Assembly (NCBI RefSeq): GCF_009766005.1
Contig: NZ_LMUK01000059.1
Span: forward strand, 1-64,000
DNA from: Bradyrhizobium sp. S69
Lineage (GTDB): Bacteria; Pseudomonadota; Alphaproteobacteria; Rhizobiales; Xanthobacteraceae
DNA: 64,000 nucleotides
Reading direction: 5' to 3'
Below, piece by piece: positions 51,106 through 60,507 of the stretch. A program made the position numbers and the translations under genes. The notes beneath the pieces are model-generated. The model did no database searches, was not told the origin of the DNA, and saw only the letters and a list, made by a program, of their open reading frames with translations. Position 1 is the stretch's first letter. Each line of letters opens with the position of its first letter.

Positions 51106-53811
51106 ATGTTCGATTTCTTTTCATTCCTGATCGCCATTGTCGCGCTGATCGTCGCAGCGAAGGCGTTCAACCAGGTCGCAGCACTCCGCCAGCGGATCTA
51201 CACGCTCGAACGGGCCGCGCCCCTGGCGCAGGCCGCGCCGCCCCCACTCGCACCCTATCCGGAAGCCGATCAAGCCCTCCCCGCCGCATCGCCCGACATC
51301 GCGGGTGAACAACCACCGCCTGTGCCCGAAATTGAACCGGCTACGACCACGGCGGAAAGCCCGGACATCGCACCGGAGTACGACGCCGCGGATACGGCGG
51401 TGCCGCCTCCGCCGCTGCCTCAACCGGTGGCCACGCCGAGCTTCGAAGAGCGCATCGGCACCCGCTGGGTGGTCTGGGTCGGCGGTCTCACCTTGGCGCT
51501 CGGCGGATTCTTTATGGTGCGCTATTCGATCGAGGCCGGACTGGTCGGGCCGGGCGTGCGCGTCTTGCTGGGCGGAGCCTTCGCGCTGGCGCTGCTTGCG
51601 GCCGGCGAATGGCTGCGCCGCAAGGAGAGCGTCTCGACCATCGAAGCGCTGCCGATCGCCAACATTCCCGCCATTCTCACCGCCGCCGGAACGGCCGTGG
51701 CGTTCGCGACCGTCTATGCCGCGTATGCGCTGTACGATTTTCTCGTTCCCGCGACCGCGTTCGTGCTGCTGGGGCTGGTGGCGCTGGGCACGCTCGCCGC
51801 AGCATTGCTGCACGGGCCGGCGCTGGCGGGCCTCGGCGTCGCGGCGGCCTTCGCCACGCCAATTCTGGTCTCTTCCGACAAACCGAATTTCTGGGCGCTG
51901 TACATCTACCTCGCCATCGTCACGGCCGCTTCATTCGCGCTGGCGCGGATCCGGCTGTGGAGCTGGCTCGCCATCACCACCATCGTGTTCGCGCTGGCGT
52001 GGACGCTGCCCTGCCTGCAATGCGAAGACCCGATGGTCGGTGCGCATGTCTTCCATGTCGTCGCCGGTTTTGTTCTCGCCGCTCTGCTGGTGGTGAGCGG
52101 CTTCGCGTTCGGCCCGCCCCTGGAACAAGATCGCATCGAGCCGATGTCATCGAGCGCGCTCGCGGCCTATTTGCTCGGCGCCACCGCGATCGTGATCACG
52201 AGCCTGCATGCCGACGCTGCGATGACGGCGTTTGCGGTCTTGGTCGCCGGCACCCTGTTGATCGCGTGGCGCGCGCCGGCCGCGACCGGCGCGGTCGCCG
52301 CCGCCGCGGTGCTGGCCGCTGTCGTGTTCCTGGAATGGGCCGTGCTGGCCAATCCGGACATGCTGGTGCTGCCGGGCGGCGCTCTGCCGGGCATCGGCCC
52401 GCATGCCACCGACGGTTCGGTCTCGCTGCATCTGACATCGGCCGCGATCTTTGCGATAGGCTTCGGCGTCGCCGGATTTCTGGCGCAGGGGCGTTCGACC
52501 ACCGCGATCATCCCGGTGGTCTGGTCGGGGGCGGCGGTGTTCACGCCGCTCGCGCTCCTGATCGCGCTCTACGCCCGGATCGCGCATCTCGACCGCTCGA
52601 TACCGTTTGCGATCCTCGCCGTGATCCTCGCGGCGGCCTTTGGTGCGGCGACCGAGCTGCTCGGCAAACGCGATAACCGGCCGGGACTGCCGATCTCGAT
52701 CGCCTTGTTTGCGACGGGCACGCTGAGCGCGCTGGCGCTGGCGCTGACCTTTGCACTCGACAAGGGCCTGCTCTCGATCGCGATCGCGTTGATGTCGCTG
52801 GGCACGGCGTGGGTCTCGATGCAGCGGCCGATCCCGTTCCTGCGCTCGCTCGCGGCTATTCTGGCCGCCATCGTCGTGATGCGGACCGCCTACGAGCCGC
52901 GCATCGCCGGCGATGCGATCGGCACCACGCCGATTTTCAACTGGCTATTATGGGGCTATGGCGTGCCGGCGTTGTCGTTCTGGGCCGGCAGCATCTTCCT
53001 GCGCCGCCGCGGCGATGACCGGCCACAGCGCGCGGTCGAGTCGGCGGCGATCCTGTTCACCGTGCTTTTGGGTTTCACGGAAATTCGCCATGCGGTGAAC
53101 GGCGGCGACATCTATCGCGATACCGCGGACCTCACCGAAGTGGCGCTGCAAGTGTGCACGGCGCTCGCGATGGCGATCGGGCTGGAACGCTTGCGCATTC
53201 GCAGCGGCAGCGTGGTTCACAATGTCAGCGCGGTGCTGCTGACGGTCTATGCCGGCCTTGCCACCGTGTTCGGCCTGATGTTGTGGGAGACGCCGATCTT
53301 CTGGTCGATCGATGTCGGCGGCATCTTCGTCAACTTGCTGTTGCTCGGCTACGCCTTGCCCGCGGTGCTGGCGCTGTTGCTGTCCTATGCGGTGGCGGGT
53401 CGCCGCAGCGCCTGGTACGGCAACACGATCGCGGCCGGCGCGCTGCTTCTGGCATTGACCTATCTCACCTTCGAAATCAGGCGGTTCTATCACGGCCCGG
53501 TGCTGACCGACGGCGCCACCGGCGGCGCTGAGCAATACACCTACTCGATTGCGTGGCTGGCGTTCGGCGTGGTGCTGCTCGGCATCGGCATTCTCGTCAA
53601 TTCGCAGCGCGCCCGGCTTGCGTCCGCTGTCGTGATCGCGCTGACCATCGGAAAGGCCTTCCTGATCGACATGTCGACGCTGACAGGCGTCTATCGTGCG
53701 CTGTCATTCATGTGCCTGGGACTGGTGCTGGTGGCGATCGGCTGGCTCTACCAGCGGATCCTGTTTCGCCGGCAGGCGCAGCCCGCGCCCGTCACGCAGC
53801 CGGGTGGCTAA
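51106..53811 (+). CDS. DUF2339 family polytopic membrane protein
   Basis: A 901-residue membrane protein with about 25 predicted hydrophobic segments. The start is a single membrane helix (FFSFLIAIVALIVAAKAF), then a Pro/Ala-rich linker of 80 residues, then the domain start EERIGTRWVVWVGGLTLALG, which is the DUF2339 mark. Function is unknown; it may be a scaffold or transporter for envelope substances. The ATG has TGGAGG five bases upstream. The following gene is on the other strand. Confidence 0.88.
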   Translation: MFDFFSFLIAIVALIVAAKAFNQVAALRQRIYTLERAAPLAQAAPPPLAPYPEADQALPAASPDIAGEQPPPVPEIEPATTTAESPDIAPEYDAADTAVPPPPLPQPVATPSFEERIGTRWVVWVGGLTLALGGFFMVRYSIEAGLVGPGVRVLLGGAFALALLAAGEWLRRKESVSTIEALPIANIPAILTAAGTAVAFATVYAAYALYDFLVPATAFVLLGLVALGTLAAALLHGPALAGLGVAAAFATPILVSSDKPNFWALYIYLAIVTAASFALARIRLWSWLAITTIVFALAWTLPCLQCEDPMVGAHVFHVVAGFVLAALLVVSGFAFGPPLEQDRIEPMSSSALAAYLLGATAIVITSLHADAAMTAFAVLVAGTLLIAWRAPAATGAVAAAAVLAAVVFLEWAVLANPDMLVLPGGALPGIGPHATDGSVSLHLTSAAIFAIGFGVAGFLAQGRSTTAIIPVVWSGAAVFTPLALLIALYARIAHLDRSIPFAILAVILAAAFGAATELLGKRDNRPGLPISIALFATGTLSALALALTFALDKGLLSIAIALMSLGTAWVSMQRPIPFLRSLAAILAAIVVMRTAYEPRIAGDAIGTTPIFNWLLWGYGVPALSFWAGSIFLRRRGDDRPQRAVESAAILFTVLLGFTEIRHAVNGGDIYRDTADLTEVALQVCTALAMAIGLERLRIRSGSVVHNVSAVLLTVYAGLATVFGLMLWETPIFWSIDVGGIFVNLLLLGYALPAVLALLLSYAVAGRRSAWYGNTIAAGALLLALTYLTFEIRRFYHGPVLTDGATGGAEQYTYSIAWLAFGVVLLGIGILVNSQRARLASAVVIALTIGKAFLIDMSTLTGVYRALSFMCLGLVLVAIGWLYQRILFRRQAQPAPVTQPGG

Positions 53812-53817
53812 GCGGTG

Positions 53818-53924
53818 CTAGAGCGTTTTCGAGCGAAGTGGATACCGGTTCGCGTCAAGAAAACGCGTCAAAAAAAGAGTCTAGAGCCCGGTTCTGATTT
53901 CATCAGAACCGGAAATGCTCTAGC
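53818..53924. repeat. AGAGCGTTTTC-type intergenic repeat
   Basis: It starts CTAGAGCGTTTTCGAGCGAA and ends ATGCTCTAG, so the ends are inverted. It contains an 11-pair hairpin (CCGGTTCTGAT / ATCAGAACCGG, 53888-53912). This sequence type is a familiar dispersed repeat of Rhizobiales chromosomes. The hairpin may also end transcription for DUF2339 and the DUF6894 gene, which converge here. Confidence 0.8.
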
Positions 53925-54156
53925 AGCCCGGCGATTCCGCGACCAACCGGATTCGAAACACCGGCTGCTTCGCCTCATCCAGCAGTTCCATCTGCCATTC
54001 GGCGTTTTGTTTCAGGCTGCGGGAAATGCCGCTAACCAGGTTGGCGCAAACCTTGGTCATCTCGGCCCAGGCGGCTTCGCGGCTTTCGAATTCCGATCCC
54101 AGATCGGCGGCGCCGGAAAATCGGCCGTTACTGATCCGGAAATAATAAAGCGACAT
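53920..54156 (-). CDS. DUF6894 family small protein
   Basis: A 78-residue protein beginning MSLYYFRISNGRFSGAADLG. The family pattern is a first strand Y-Y-F-R-I-S-N-G, then EFESREAAWAEMTKVCANLV and a last strand MELLDEAKQPVFRIRLV. DUF6894 is common in Bradyrhizobium and has no known role. No partner gene is visible. The 3' end overlaps the dispersed repeat by five bases. Confidence 0.8.
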   Translation of the reverse strand: MSLYYFRISNGRFSGAADLGSEFESREAAWAEMTKVCANLVSGISRSLKQNAEWQMELLDEAKQPVFRIRLVAESPGC

Positions 54157-54314
54157 GACGAATCCATGCGTGAGGCCGCGCCGGGCTTGCCCATTATCGG
54201 CAAAACTGCGGCGGAAGTCGCTACCAACACATGAAAGTAGGGGCCCGTAGAACTACGGCATCACCGCTGCGGCGATCACGGACCATTGAATATGGCGCAT
54301 CGTCGCCGCAATCA

Positions 54315-54905
54315 TCACTCGGTCGAGTGGCGCAATTCCGGAGCACTCTCCGATTTCTCCGGCGCAGATTTGGTCTCGGATTTGACCGGTTCGATTCCAG
54401 CGCTCTCGACCCGCGGGGTTTCGACCCGCACGGAAACCTCGGTCCGCGGCGCTTCGACCGATTGCTCCGACCGACGCATCGAACGCGGCCGCGCCGCGCG
54501 GGCCATCAGCATCTGGGCCGCGCCCTGGTGATGGAAATCGCAATACGCGAAGCCCATCCCGGAAACCGATCCGCGGAAGCTGACTTCGTCCTTCTTGTCG
54601 AGATTGAAGCAGGGCTCGAATGGAATACCCTTGATCGAGGCACACACCGCCTGGCCGCGAATCTGAAGCGTGTTGCCCGGCAGCCGGAGGTGGCGCACCG
54701 GACCGGAGCCGGAAAATTGCACCGCCCCGATCGCGCCCATGTCGTCGAGAATCCGGCCTGCGCCACGGGTGCCGTCGAAACAGGTGAAGGCGAAGACTTT
54801 GCCGGCCACGAACCTGCGGGCTTCGTCGGCGTTCATGGCCCCGGCCAGCGCAGGCGCGACCAACGCAGCGGCAGTAATGGTTCCCAACACAAAACGCGCA
54901 AGCAT
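54315..54905 (-). CDS. secreted hypothetical protein with charged C-terminal tail
   Basis: A 196-residue protein with a signal peptide (MLARFVLGTITAAALVAPAL, cleavage after ALA). The mature domain of about 110 residues has ARRFVAGKVFAFTCFDGTRG, HLRLPGNTLQIRGQAVCASI and FAYCDFHHQGAAQMLMARA, with four Cys that could form disulfides. The last 65 residues are Arg/Glu/Ser/Pro-rich and probably unstructured. Conserved in alphaproteobacteria; role unknown. Confidence 0.75.
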   Translation of the reverse strand: MLARFVLGTITAAALVAPALAGAMNADEARRFVAGKVFAFTCFDGTRGAGRILDDMGAIGAVQFSGSGPVRHLRLPGNTLQIRGQAVCASIKGIPFEPCFNLDKKDEVSFRGSVSGMGFAYCDFHHQGAAQMLMARAARPRSMRRSEQSVEAPRTEVSVRVETPRVESAGIEPVKSETKSAPEKSESAPELRHSTE

Positions 54906-55020
54906 GCCGTAACTCCAACTCACCGAGCGCGGGTACCCGCCTTAAGGCCTCTTTACCCGCTGCTTACCATACTAACCATGGCAACATTGGAGCAGGTTGG
55001 TTGGTAAAGTCTGAACGCCG

Positions 55021-56007
55021 TTACAGAATTTTTACCACGATTCGACCGCGGACCTGTCCGGCAAGGATTTTGGCGCCCGCGCCGACAACTTCGTCAAGGC
55101 CGATTTCTTGAGTAATTTCAGTAAGTTTTCCCCGATCCAAATCGCTGGCCAGCCGGCTCCAGGCGATTTTGCGCCGTTCGATCGGACACATCACCGAATC
55201 GATGCCCAACAGACACACGCCGCGCAAAATAAACGGAGCCACCGAGGTCGGCAGGTCCATGCCGGCGGCAAGGCCGCAGGCGGCGACAGCGCCGCCATAT
55301 TTGGTCATCGAGAGCACGTTGGCCAGCGTGGTCGAGCCGACGCTGTCGATACCTCCCGCCCAGCGCTCTTTTGCCAAGGGTTTGGCCGGCCCCGACAGTT
55401 CCGCCCGATCGATCACCTCGGCGGCCCCAAGGTCTTTCAGATAGTCCGCCTCCGCCATCCGCCCGGTCGAGGCGACGACGCGATAGCCGAGCTTGGAGAG
55501 GATCGCGGTCGCCACCGAGCCGACGCCGCCGGCAGCACCGGTGACGACGATTGGGCCATCGCTGGGCGTCAGGCCGTATTTTTCCAACGCCAGCACCGAC
55601 AGCATCGCGGTGTAGCCGGCGGTGCCGATCGCCATCGCCTCGCGGGACGACATGCCCTCCGGCAGGCGGACCAGCCAGTCACCTTTGACCCGCGCCTTCT
55701 CGGCATAGGCGCCAAGATGGGTCTCGCCCAAGCCCCAGCCATCGCAGATCACCTTGTCGCCGGCCTTCCATTGCGGATGCGACGACGCTTCGACCGTACC
55801 GGCGAAGTCGATGCCCGCGATCATCGGAAAACGCCGTACCACCGGTGCCTTGCCGGTGACGGCAAGGCCATCCTTGTAGTTCAGTGTCGACCATTCGACC
55901 CGGACCGTGACGTCGCCCTCCATCAATTCGGCTTCGTCGAATTGGGTGAGCGCGACGGTCGTGCCTTTTTCTGCCTTGTCGATCCTGATCGCCTTGAACG
56001 TTGCCAT
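55021..56007 (-). CDS. acuI: acrylyl-CoA reductase (NADPH), AcuI/YhdH type
   Basis: A 328-residue medium-chain dehydrogenase/reductase of the zinc-free YhdH/AcuI group. Typical parts are STLNYKDGLAVTGKAPVVRR, PMIAGIDFAGTVEAS, the NADP fold VVTGAAGGVGSVATAILSKL and ASTGRMAEADYLKDLGA. AcuI reduces acrylyl-CoA to propionyl-CoA, which removes a toxic compound. The gene precedes no dmd or acu partner here, so the general housekeeping detoxification role is more likely than DMSP use. Confidence 0.9.
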   Translation of the reverse strand: MATFKAIRIDKAEKGTTVALTQFDEAELMEGDVTVRVEWSTLNYKDGLAVTGKAPVVRRFPMIAGIDFAGTVEASSHPQWKAGDKVICDGWGLGETHLGAYAEKARVKGDWLVRLPEGMSSREAMAIGTAGYTAMLSVLALEKYGLTPSDGPIVVTGAAGGVGSVATAILSKLGYRVVASTGRMAEADYLKDLGAAEVIDRAELSGPAKPLAKERWAGGIDSVGSTTLANVLSMTKYGGAVAACGLAAGMDLPTSVAPFILRGVCLLGIDSVMCPIERRKIAWSRLASDLDRGKLTEITQEIGLDEVVGAGAKILAGQVRGRIVVKIL

Positions 56008-56052
56008 GGCAGGCTCCCTGAATTTCGAAATTTCGGAGGGATGTTTACCGGA

Positions 56053-57303
56053 TCAGGCCGGTTGCGCAACCGGCCGCGCGACAGGCGCCTCGACGATCGG
56101 CAGGTTGATCAGCGCCGACAACACGCCGAACAACGCCGACAGCCACCAGATCGACGTGTAGGAGCCGAATTTCTCGAACACGATGCCGCCGAGCAGGACG
56201 CCGAGGAAGCCGCCGACCTGATGGCTGACGAAGGCAAAACCATACAGCGTCGCAAACCAGCGCGTGCCGAACATCAGCGACACCAGCGCCGAGGTCGGCG
56301 GCACCGTCGAGAGCCAGGTCAGGCCGCTGACCGCGCCGAACATGATGGCAGAGGTCGGGCTGATCGGAAACGAGATGAAGGCGACAATCGAGATCGCGCG
56401 GATCAAATAGATCGCCGACAGGATGTAGCGTTTGGCAAAGATGTTTTGCAGCCAGCCAACGCCGAGCGATCCCACGATGTTGAACAGGCCGATCGCGGCG
56501 ATCACCCAGCCACCGGTCGACGCCGGTATGCCGCGATCGACCAGATAGGCCGGCAGGTGCACCGTGATAAACGCGAGTTGAAAGCCGCAGGTGAAGAAGC
56601 CGAGCACCAGCAACACATAGGAGCGATGGCCGAACGCCTCCGCCAGCGCCGTCCTGAACGACTGCTGGTCCGGCGCCGGCACGTGGTCCGACGCCACCGG
56701 CGGCGTGCTGAGCGCGAGCGACAACGGCACGATCAACAACATCAGCCCGGCAAACACCAGGAGCGCGGTCTGCCAGCCGAAATTGTCGATCATCGCAACG
56801 CCGAACGGCGCGAACAGAAACTGCCCGAACGATCCGGCCGCCGTTCCCGCGCCGAGCGCCACGCCCCGCCGTTCCGGCGGCAACAGCTTCGAAAATGCCG
56901 ACAGCACCAGATTGAACGAACAGCCCGACAGACCAAAGCCGATCAGCACACCGGCGCCGATGTCGAGCGACAGCGGCGTCGCCGCGTAACGCATCAGCAC
57001 CAGACCCGCGGCGTAGAGCAATGCGCCCACCAGGATCACGCGCAAGCTGCCAAAACGATCGGCAATGGCACCGGCGATCGGCTGACCCAATCCCCACAGC
57101 AGATTCTGAAAAGCCAGCGCGAGGGCGAAGACATCACGGCCCCAGGCAAATTCGCGGCTCATCGGCTGCACGAAAAATCCGAAGCTCGAGCGCGGCCCGA
57201 AGCTCAACAGTGCAATCGCGCAGCCGCAGATGACGATCTCCAGCGGCGTCCGCCAATTGGCCGCGCCCGGAGCCGGACCAGGATCGTCCGCGGTTGCCGA
57301 CAT
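56053..57303 (-). CDS. MFS transporter (oxalate/formate-antiporter or monocarboxylate type)
   Basis: A 416-residue, 12-helix transporter. Marks are the N-terminal SFGPRSSFGFFVQPMSREFA, the loop GAIADRFGSLRVILVGALLY (D-R-x-G) and the repeated GWQTALLVFAGLMLLIVPLS. Relatives in the OFA/MCT group carry monocarboxylates. Two ATGs lie six bases apart; the second is the better spaced behind GGGGG. It lies 45 bases upstream of acuI on the same strand, so the two may be one transcript and the substrate may be a short-chain acid. Confidence 0.85.
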   Translation of the reverse strand: MSATADDPGPAPGAANWRTPLEIVICGCAIALLSFGPRSSFGFFVQPMSREFAWGRDVFALALAFQNLLWGLGQPIAGAIADRFGSLRVILVGALLYAAGLVLMRYAATPLSLDIGAGVLIGFGLSGCSFNLVLSAFSKLLPPERRGVALGAGTAAGSFGQFLFAPFGVAMIDNFGWQTALLVFAGLMLLIVPLSLALSTPPVASDHVPAPDQQSFRTALAEAFGHRSYVLLVLGFFTCGFQLAFITVHLPAYLVDRGIPASTGGWVIAAIGLFNIVGSLGVGWLQNIFAKRYILSAIYLIRAISIVAFISFPISPTSAIMFGAVSGLTWLSTVPPTSALVSLMFGTRWFATLYGFAFVSHQVGGFLGVLLGGIVFEKFGSYTSIWWLSALFGVLSALINLPIVEAPVARPVAQPA

Positions 57304-57642
57304 GCACATTTCCCCCGATTGATCGCAGCGGATTCGCCGGGGCGTTCCGCGCGTTACAGGGAGTTAATGCATTCGCATGCAAATCCCAATGGTGAGGTTT
57401 TCGAAACAGCGTTTCGCATTGCAGCGTTGCAAATCGAGCCGGCCAGACCAGACAATTTAGCCGGCCGGACACCTAGCGGCTTGCCGACATGCATGTTACA
57501 TTCGATTTGCTCGTTATGAGGATAAGTAAAGTTCGCGTGACGTGACGGATTGCCTGCAACGCGGCAGGTTGCTCCGCCCGAAAGACAACCAACAAGACCA
57601 CCGGAATGCCGGCCCTGGGAGGCCGGATTTCTCGGAGCTCAT
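57304..57642. other. divergent region between the MFS transporter and nadA
   Basis: About 340 bases with GC content lower than in the neighbouring genes. The part before 57303 should hold the MFS/acuI promoter (leftward) and the part near 57600 the nadABC promoter (rightward). The last 20 bases are A/T-rich before the palindrome. No small gene or riboswitch was recognised. Confidence 0.4.
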
Positions 57643-57663
57643 ATATGCTCATATTGAGTATAT
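57643..57663. promoter_or_regulatory. 21-bp palindrome, candidate NadQ operator of nadABC
   Basis: ATATGCTCA-TAT-TGAGTATAT is symmetrical in 8 of 9 pairs with a 3-base centre. It lies 22 to 42 bases upstream of the nadA start codon. NadQ-type regulators are predicted to bind such palindromes before nadA in Rhizobiales, and a nadQ gene is in this window. The assignment is from position, symmetry and the known pairing of the genes. Confidence 0.65.
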
Positions 57664-57684
57664 ATAAATCGAAGGGAGCGCACG

Positions 57685-58806
57685 ATGCCTATCGCTGGAA
57701 TTTACGGTCCGGAAGATTTCGGAAACCCGCCTCGCGGGCCTGCCACCGTCGCACGACGAAATCCCACCGCTCCCGCAGCAGCACGCGCCGCCGCGCCAGC
57801 GCTGCCGATGCCGTCGCTGGAGTGGACGCCAGAGGTCGAATGCGCCACCGCGCACCTCTATGAGAGGGTCAGGGCCGTGATCTCCCCGGTCGAGTGGCCG
57901 TTGATGGCGCCCTACGTCAAGGCGATCAATGAACTGAAGCAGCAACGCGACGCCGTGATCCTGGCGCATAACTACCAGACCCCGGAGATTTTCCATTGCG
58001 TCGCCGACATCGGCGGCGACTCGCTGCAGCTTGCGATCGAGGCCACCAAGGTGAAGTCCGGCATCATCGTGCAATGCGGCGTACATTTCATGGCGGAGAC
58101 TTCAAAGCTTCTCAACCCGGACAAGACGGTCCTGATCCCGGACTCCCGGGCCGGCTGCTCGCTGGCGTCGAGCATTACGGGAGCGGATGTGCGGCTGTTG
58201 CGGATGCGTTTTCCCGGTGTGCCTGTGGTGGCCTATGTCAACACATCAGCCGACGTGAAGGCCGAAGTCGACATCTGCTGTACCTCGTCCAACGCGGTCG
58301 AGGTCGTCGAGAGCCTGAATGCGGCGACGGTGATCTTCCTGCCAGATCAATATCTGGCAAAATATGTCGCCTCGAAAACCAGCGTGAAGATCATCGCCTG
58401 GAAAGGCGCCTGCGAAGTGCACGAGCGCTTTACCGGCGATGAGTTGCGCGCCTATCGCGAGGCCGATCCGTCGGTACAGATCATCGCCCATCCGGAATGC
58501 CCGCCGGACGTGCTGGCCGAGGCCGACTTCACCGGTTCGACCGCGCACATGATCAAGTGGGTTCGCGACAAGCGCCCGAGGCGGCTGGTGATGATCACCG
58601 AATGTTCGATGGCCGACAACGTGCGAGCCGAGTTGCCCGACGTCGAAATAGTGCAGCCATGCAATCTGTGTCCGCACATGAAGCGGATCACGCTGCCGAA
58701 TATCTTGGACAGCCTGCTCACCTTGCGTGAGGAAGTCACCATCGATCCCTCGATTGCCGACAAGGCGCGGCGATCGGTGGAGCGGATGATCAATCTGAAG
58801 AATTAG
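57685..58806 (+). CDS. nadA: quinolinate synthase
   Basis: A 373-residue 4Fe-4S enzyme that condenses iminoaspartate with dihydroxyacetone phosphate to quinolinate. Marks: AVILAHNYQTPEIFH, the cluster Cys residues at C131 (IVQCGVHFMAET), C199 (VDICCTSSN) and in PCNLCPHMKRI, and HPECPPDVLAEADF. The first 45 residues are a Pro/Ala-rich extension. It heads nadABC and uses the product of NadB. Confidence 0.95.
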   Translation: MPIAGIYGPEDFGNPPRGPATVARRNPTAPAAARAAAPALPMPSLEWTPEVECATAHLYERVRAVISPVEWPLMAPYVKAINELKQQRDAVILAHNYQTPEIFHCVADIGGDSLQLAIEATKVKSGIIVQCGVHFMAETSKLLNPDKTVLIPDSRAGCSLASSITGADVRLLRMRFPGVPVVAYVNTSADVKAEVDICCTSSNAVEVVESLNAATVIFLPDQYLAKYVASKTSVKIIAWKGACEVHERFTGDELRAYREADPSVQIIAHPECPPDVLAEADFTGSTAHMIKWVRDKRPRRLVMITECSMADNVRAELPDVEIVQPCNLCPHMKRITLPNILDSLLTLREEVTIDPSIADKARRSVERMINLKN

Positions 58807-58888
58807 CAACTCCCAACAAACCATCGTCGCTCCGGCCTGGCGCGCAATTGCGCTTAAGTCGTCGGGACGACGAGCGGTGGAGACGAAC

Positions 58889-60493
58889 ATGTCAAACCAG
58901 ATCAACGATCTTACTCACGCCACCGACGATATCGTCATCGTCGGTGCCGGTCTCGCCGGATTGTTCTGCGCGCTAAAACTGGCGCCGCGTCCGGTTACCG
59001 TGATATCGGCGGCGCCGCTCGGCGAAGGCGCTTCAACCGCGTGGGCGCAAGGAGGCATCGCGGCCGCCGTCGCCGAGGGCGACAGCGCGGAGGCGCACGC
59101 CGCCGATACGGTTGCCGTCGGTGCCGGGCTGGTCGACGAGACGATCGCGCTCGGCCTCGCGCGCGAAGCCGGCGCGCGCATCCATGACCTGCTGCGGTAT
59201 GGCGTTCCGTTCGATCGCGACCTCGAGGGCAGGCTTGCGGTCTCCCAGGAGGCCGCGCATTCCGCGCGCCGCATCGTGCATGTGCGCGGCGATATGGCGG
59301 GCAAGGCGATCATCGCCGCGCTGATCGACGCGGTGCGCGCGACGCCTTCGATCCGCGTGATCGAAGGCTATGTCGCAGAAGCGCTGCTGACGGAGGGCGA
59401 CACCGTCACCGGCCTGCAACTGCGTCAAACCGCCGACCCCAGCGCGAAACCCCACATCATCGCATCGCGCGCGGTGGTGATGGCGACCGGCGGCATCGGC
59501 CATCTCTATGCCGTGACGACGAATCCCGCGGAAGCCCGTGGGCTCGGGCTTGCGATCGCCGCGCGCGCCGGCGCCGTGATTGCCGATCCGGAATTCGTCC
59601 AGTTCCACCCGACCGCGATCATGGTCGGCCGCGATCCGGCGCCGCTGGCGACCGAAGCGCTGCGCGGCGAAGGCGCAACGCTGATCAACGACAAAGGCGA
59701 GCGTTTTATGATCGCGCGGCACAGGCTCGCCGAACTCGCGCCGCGGGACGTCGTGGCGCGCGGCGTGTTCGCGGAAATCGCCACCGGCCGCGGCGCGTTT
59801 CTCGACGCCACCGCTTCACTCGGCAGCCGTTTCGCCGAAAAATTTCCGACGGTCTATGCGAGCTGTATCGCCGCGAATATCGATCCGGCGCGACAGCCGA
59901 TCCCGGTGGCGCCCGCCGCGCATTATCACATGGGCGGCATCGCGGTGGATGCGCGCGGCCGCACCTCGCTGAGGGGATTGTGGGCCGGCGGCGAAGTCTC
60001 CTGCACCGGCGCGCACGGCGCCAACCGGCTGGCATCAAACTCGCTGCTCGAAGCCGCGGTCTATGCGGCCCGCATCGCCGAGGACATCGACGGCCACGAT
60101 TTTGCGGCGCGCGCCAGCCCGCCGGAACCAACGACGCCGCGCAATTGCGCGATGCCTCCGCTGACCGAGGCCAATCTTCGGACCATGATGACCTCGCATG
60201 TCGGCGTGATCCGCGACGCCGACCGGCTGGCGCAAGCTATCAGGACGTTCGCAAGCCTCGAGCGCGATACCGGCAATATCGCGCTGCGCAACATCGCGAC
60301 CACCGCATTGCTGGTGACGACATCGGCATGGGCGCGGCGCGAAAGCCGTGGCGCGCATTGCCGCAGCGACCATCCAACCGAAAGACCCGATCTCGCGCAC
60401 CGCACCATGACGACGCTCCAGGCGGCGCGGGAGATCGCAGCGTCGCTGGCCGAGAGCCCGGCAACGCGATCGACACACCCCATCACCGCCTGA
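58889..60493 (+). CDS. nadB: L-aspartate oxidase
   Basis: A 534-residue FAD enzyme that makes iminoaspartate for NadA. Visible are the dinucleotide motif DIVIVGAGLAGLFCALKL, STAWAQGGIAAAVAEGDS, the FAD/active-site region FVQFHPTAIMVGRDPAPLA, AHYHMGGIAVDARGRTSL and GEVSCTGAHGANRLASNSLL. The ATG was chosen with GGAG seven bases upstream; a GTG 12 bases earlier is possible. It is 82 bases after nadA. Confidence 0.95.
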   Translation: MSNQINDLTHATDDIVIVGAGLAGLFCALKLAPRPVTVISAAPLGEGASTAWAQGGIAAAVAEGDSAEAHAADTVAVGAGLVDETIALGLAREAGARIHDLLRYGVPFDRDLEGRLAVSQEAAHSARRIVHVRGDMAGKAIIAALIDAVRATPSIRVIEGYVAEALLTEGDTVTGLQLRQTADPSAKPHIIASRAVVMATGGIGHLYAVTTNPAEARGLGLAIAARAGAVIADPEFVQFHPTAIMVGRDPAPLATEALRGEGATLINDKGERFMIARHRLAELAPRDVVARGVFAEIATGRGAFLDATASLGSRFAEKFPTVYASCIAANIDPARQPIPVAPAAHYHMGGIAVDARGRTSLRGLWAGGEVSCTGAHGANRLASNSLLEAAVYAARIAEDIDGHDFAARASPPEPTTPRNCAMPPLTEANLRTMMTSHVGVIRDADRLAQAIRTFASLERDTGNIALRNIATTALLVTTSAWARRESRGAHCRSDHPTERPDLAHRTMTTLQAAREIAASLAESPATRSTHPITA

Positions 60494-60507
60494 CAGGAAG
60501 CCACATC

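Noticed and set aside
55108..57519. 803-codon plus-strand open frame opposite acuI and the MFS gene
   Set aside because: Arg/Gln/His-rich antisense frame that crosses two real genes and their gap; no ribosome site or recognisable domain.
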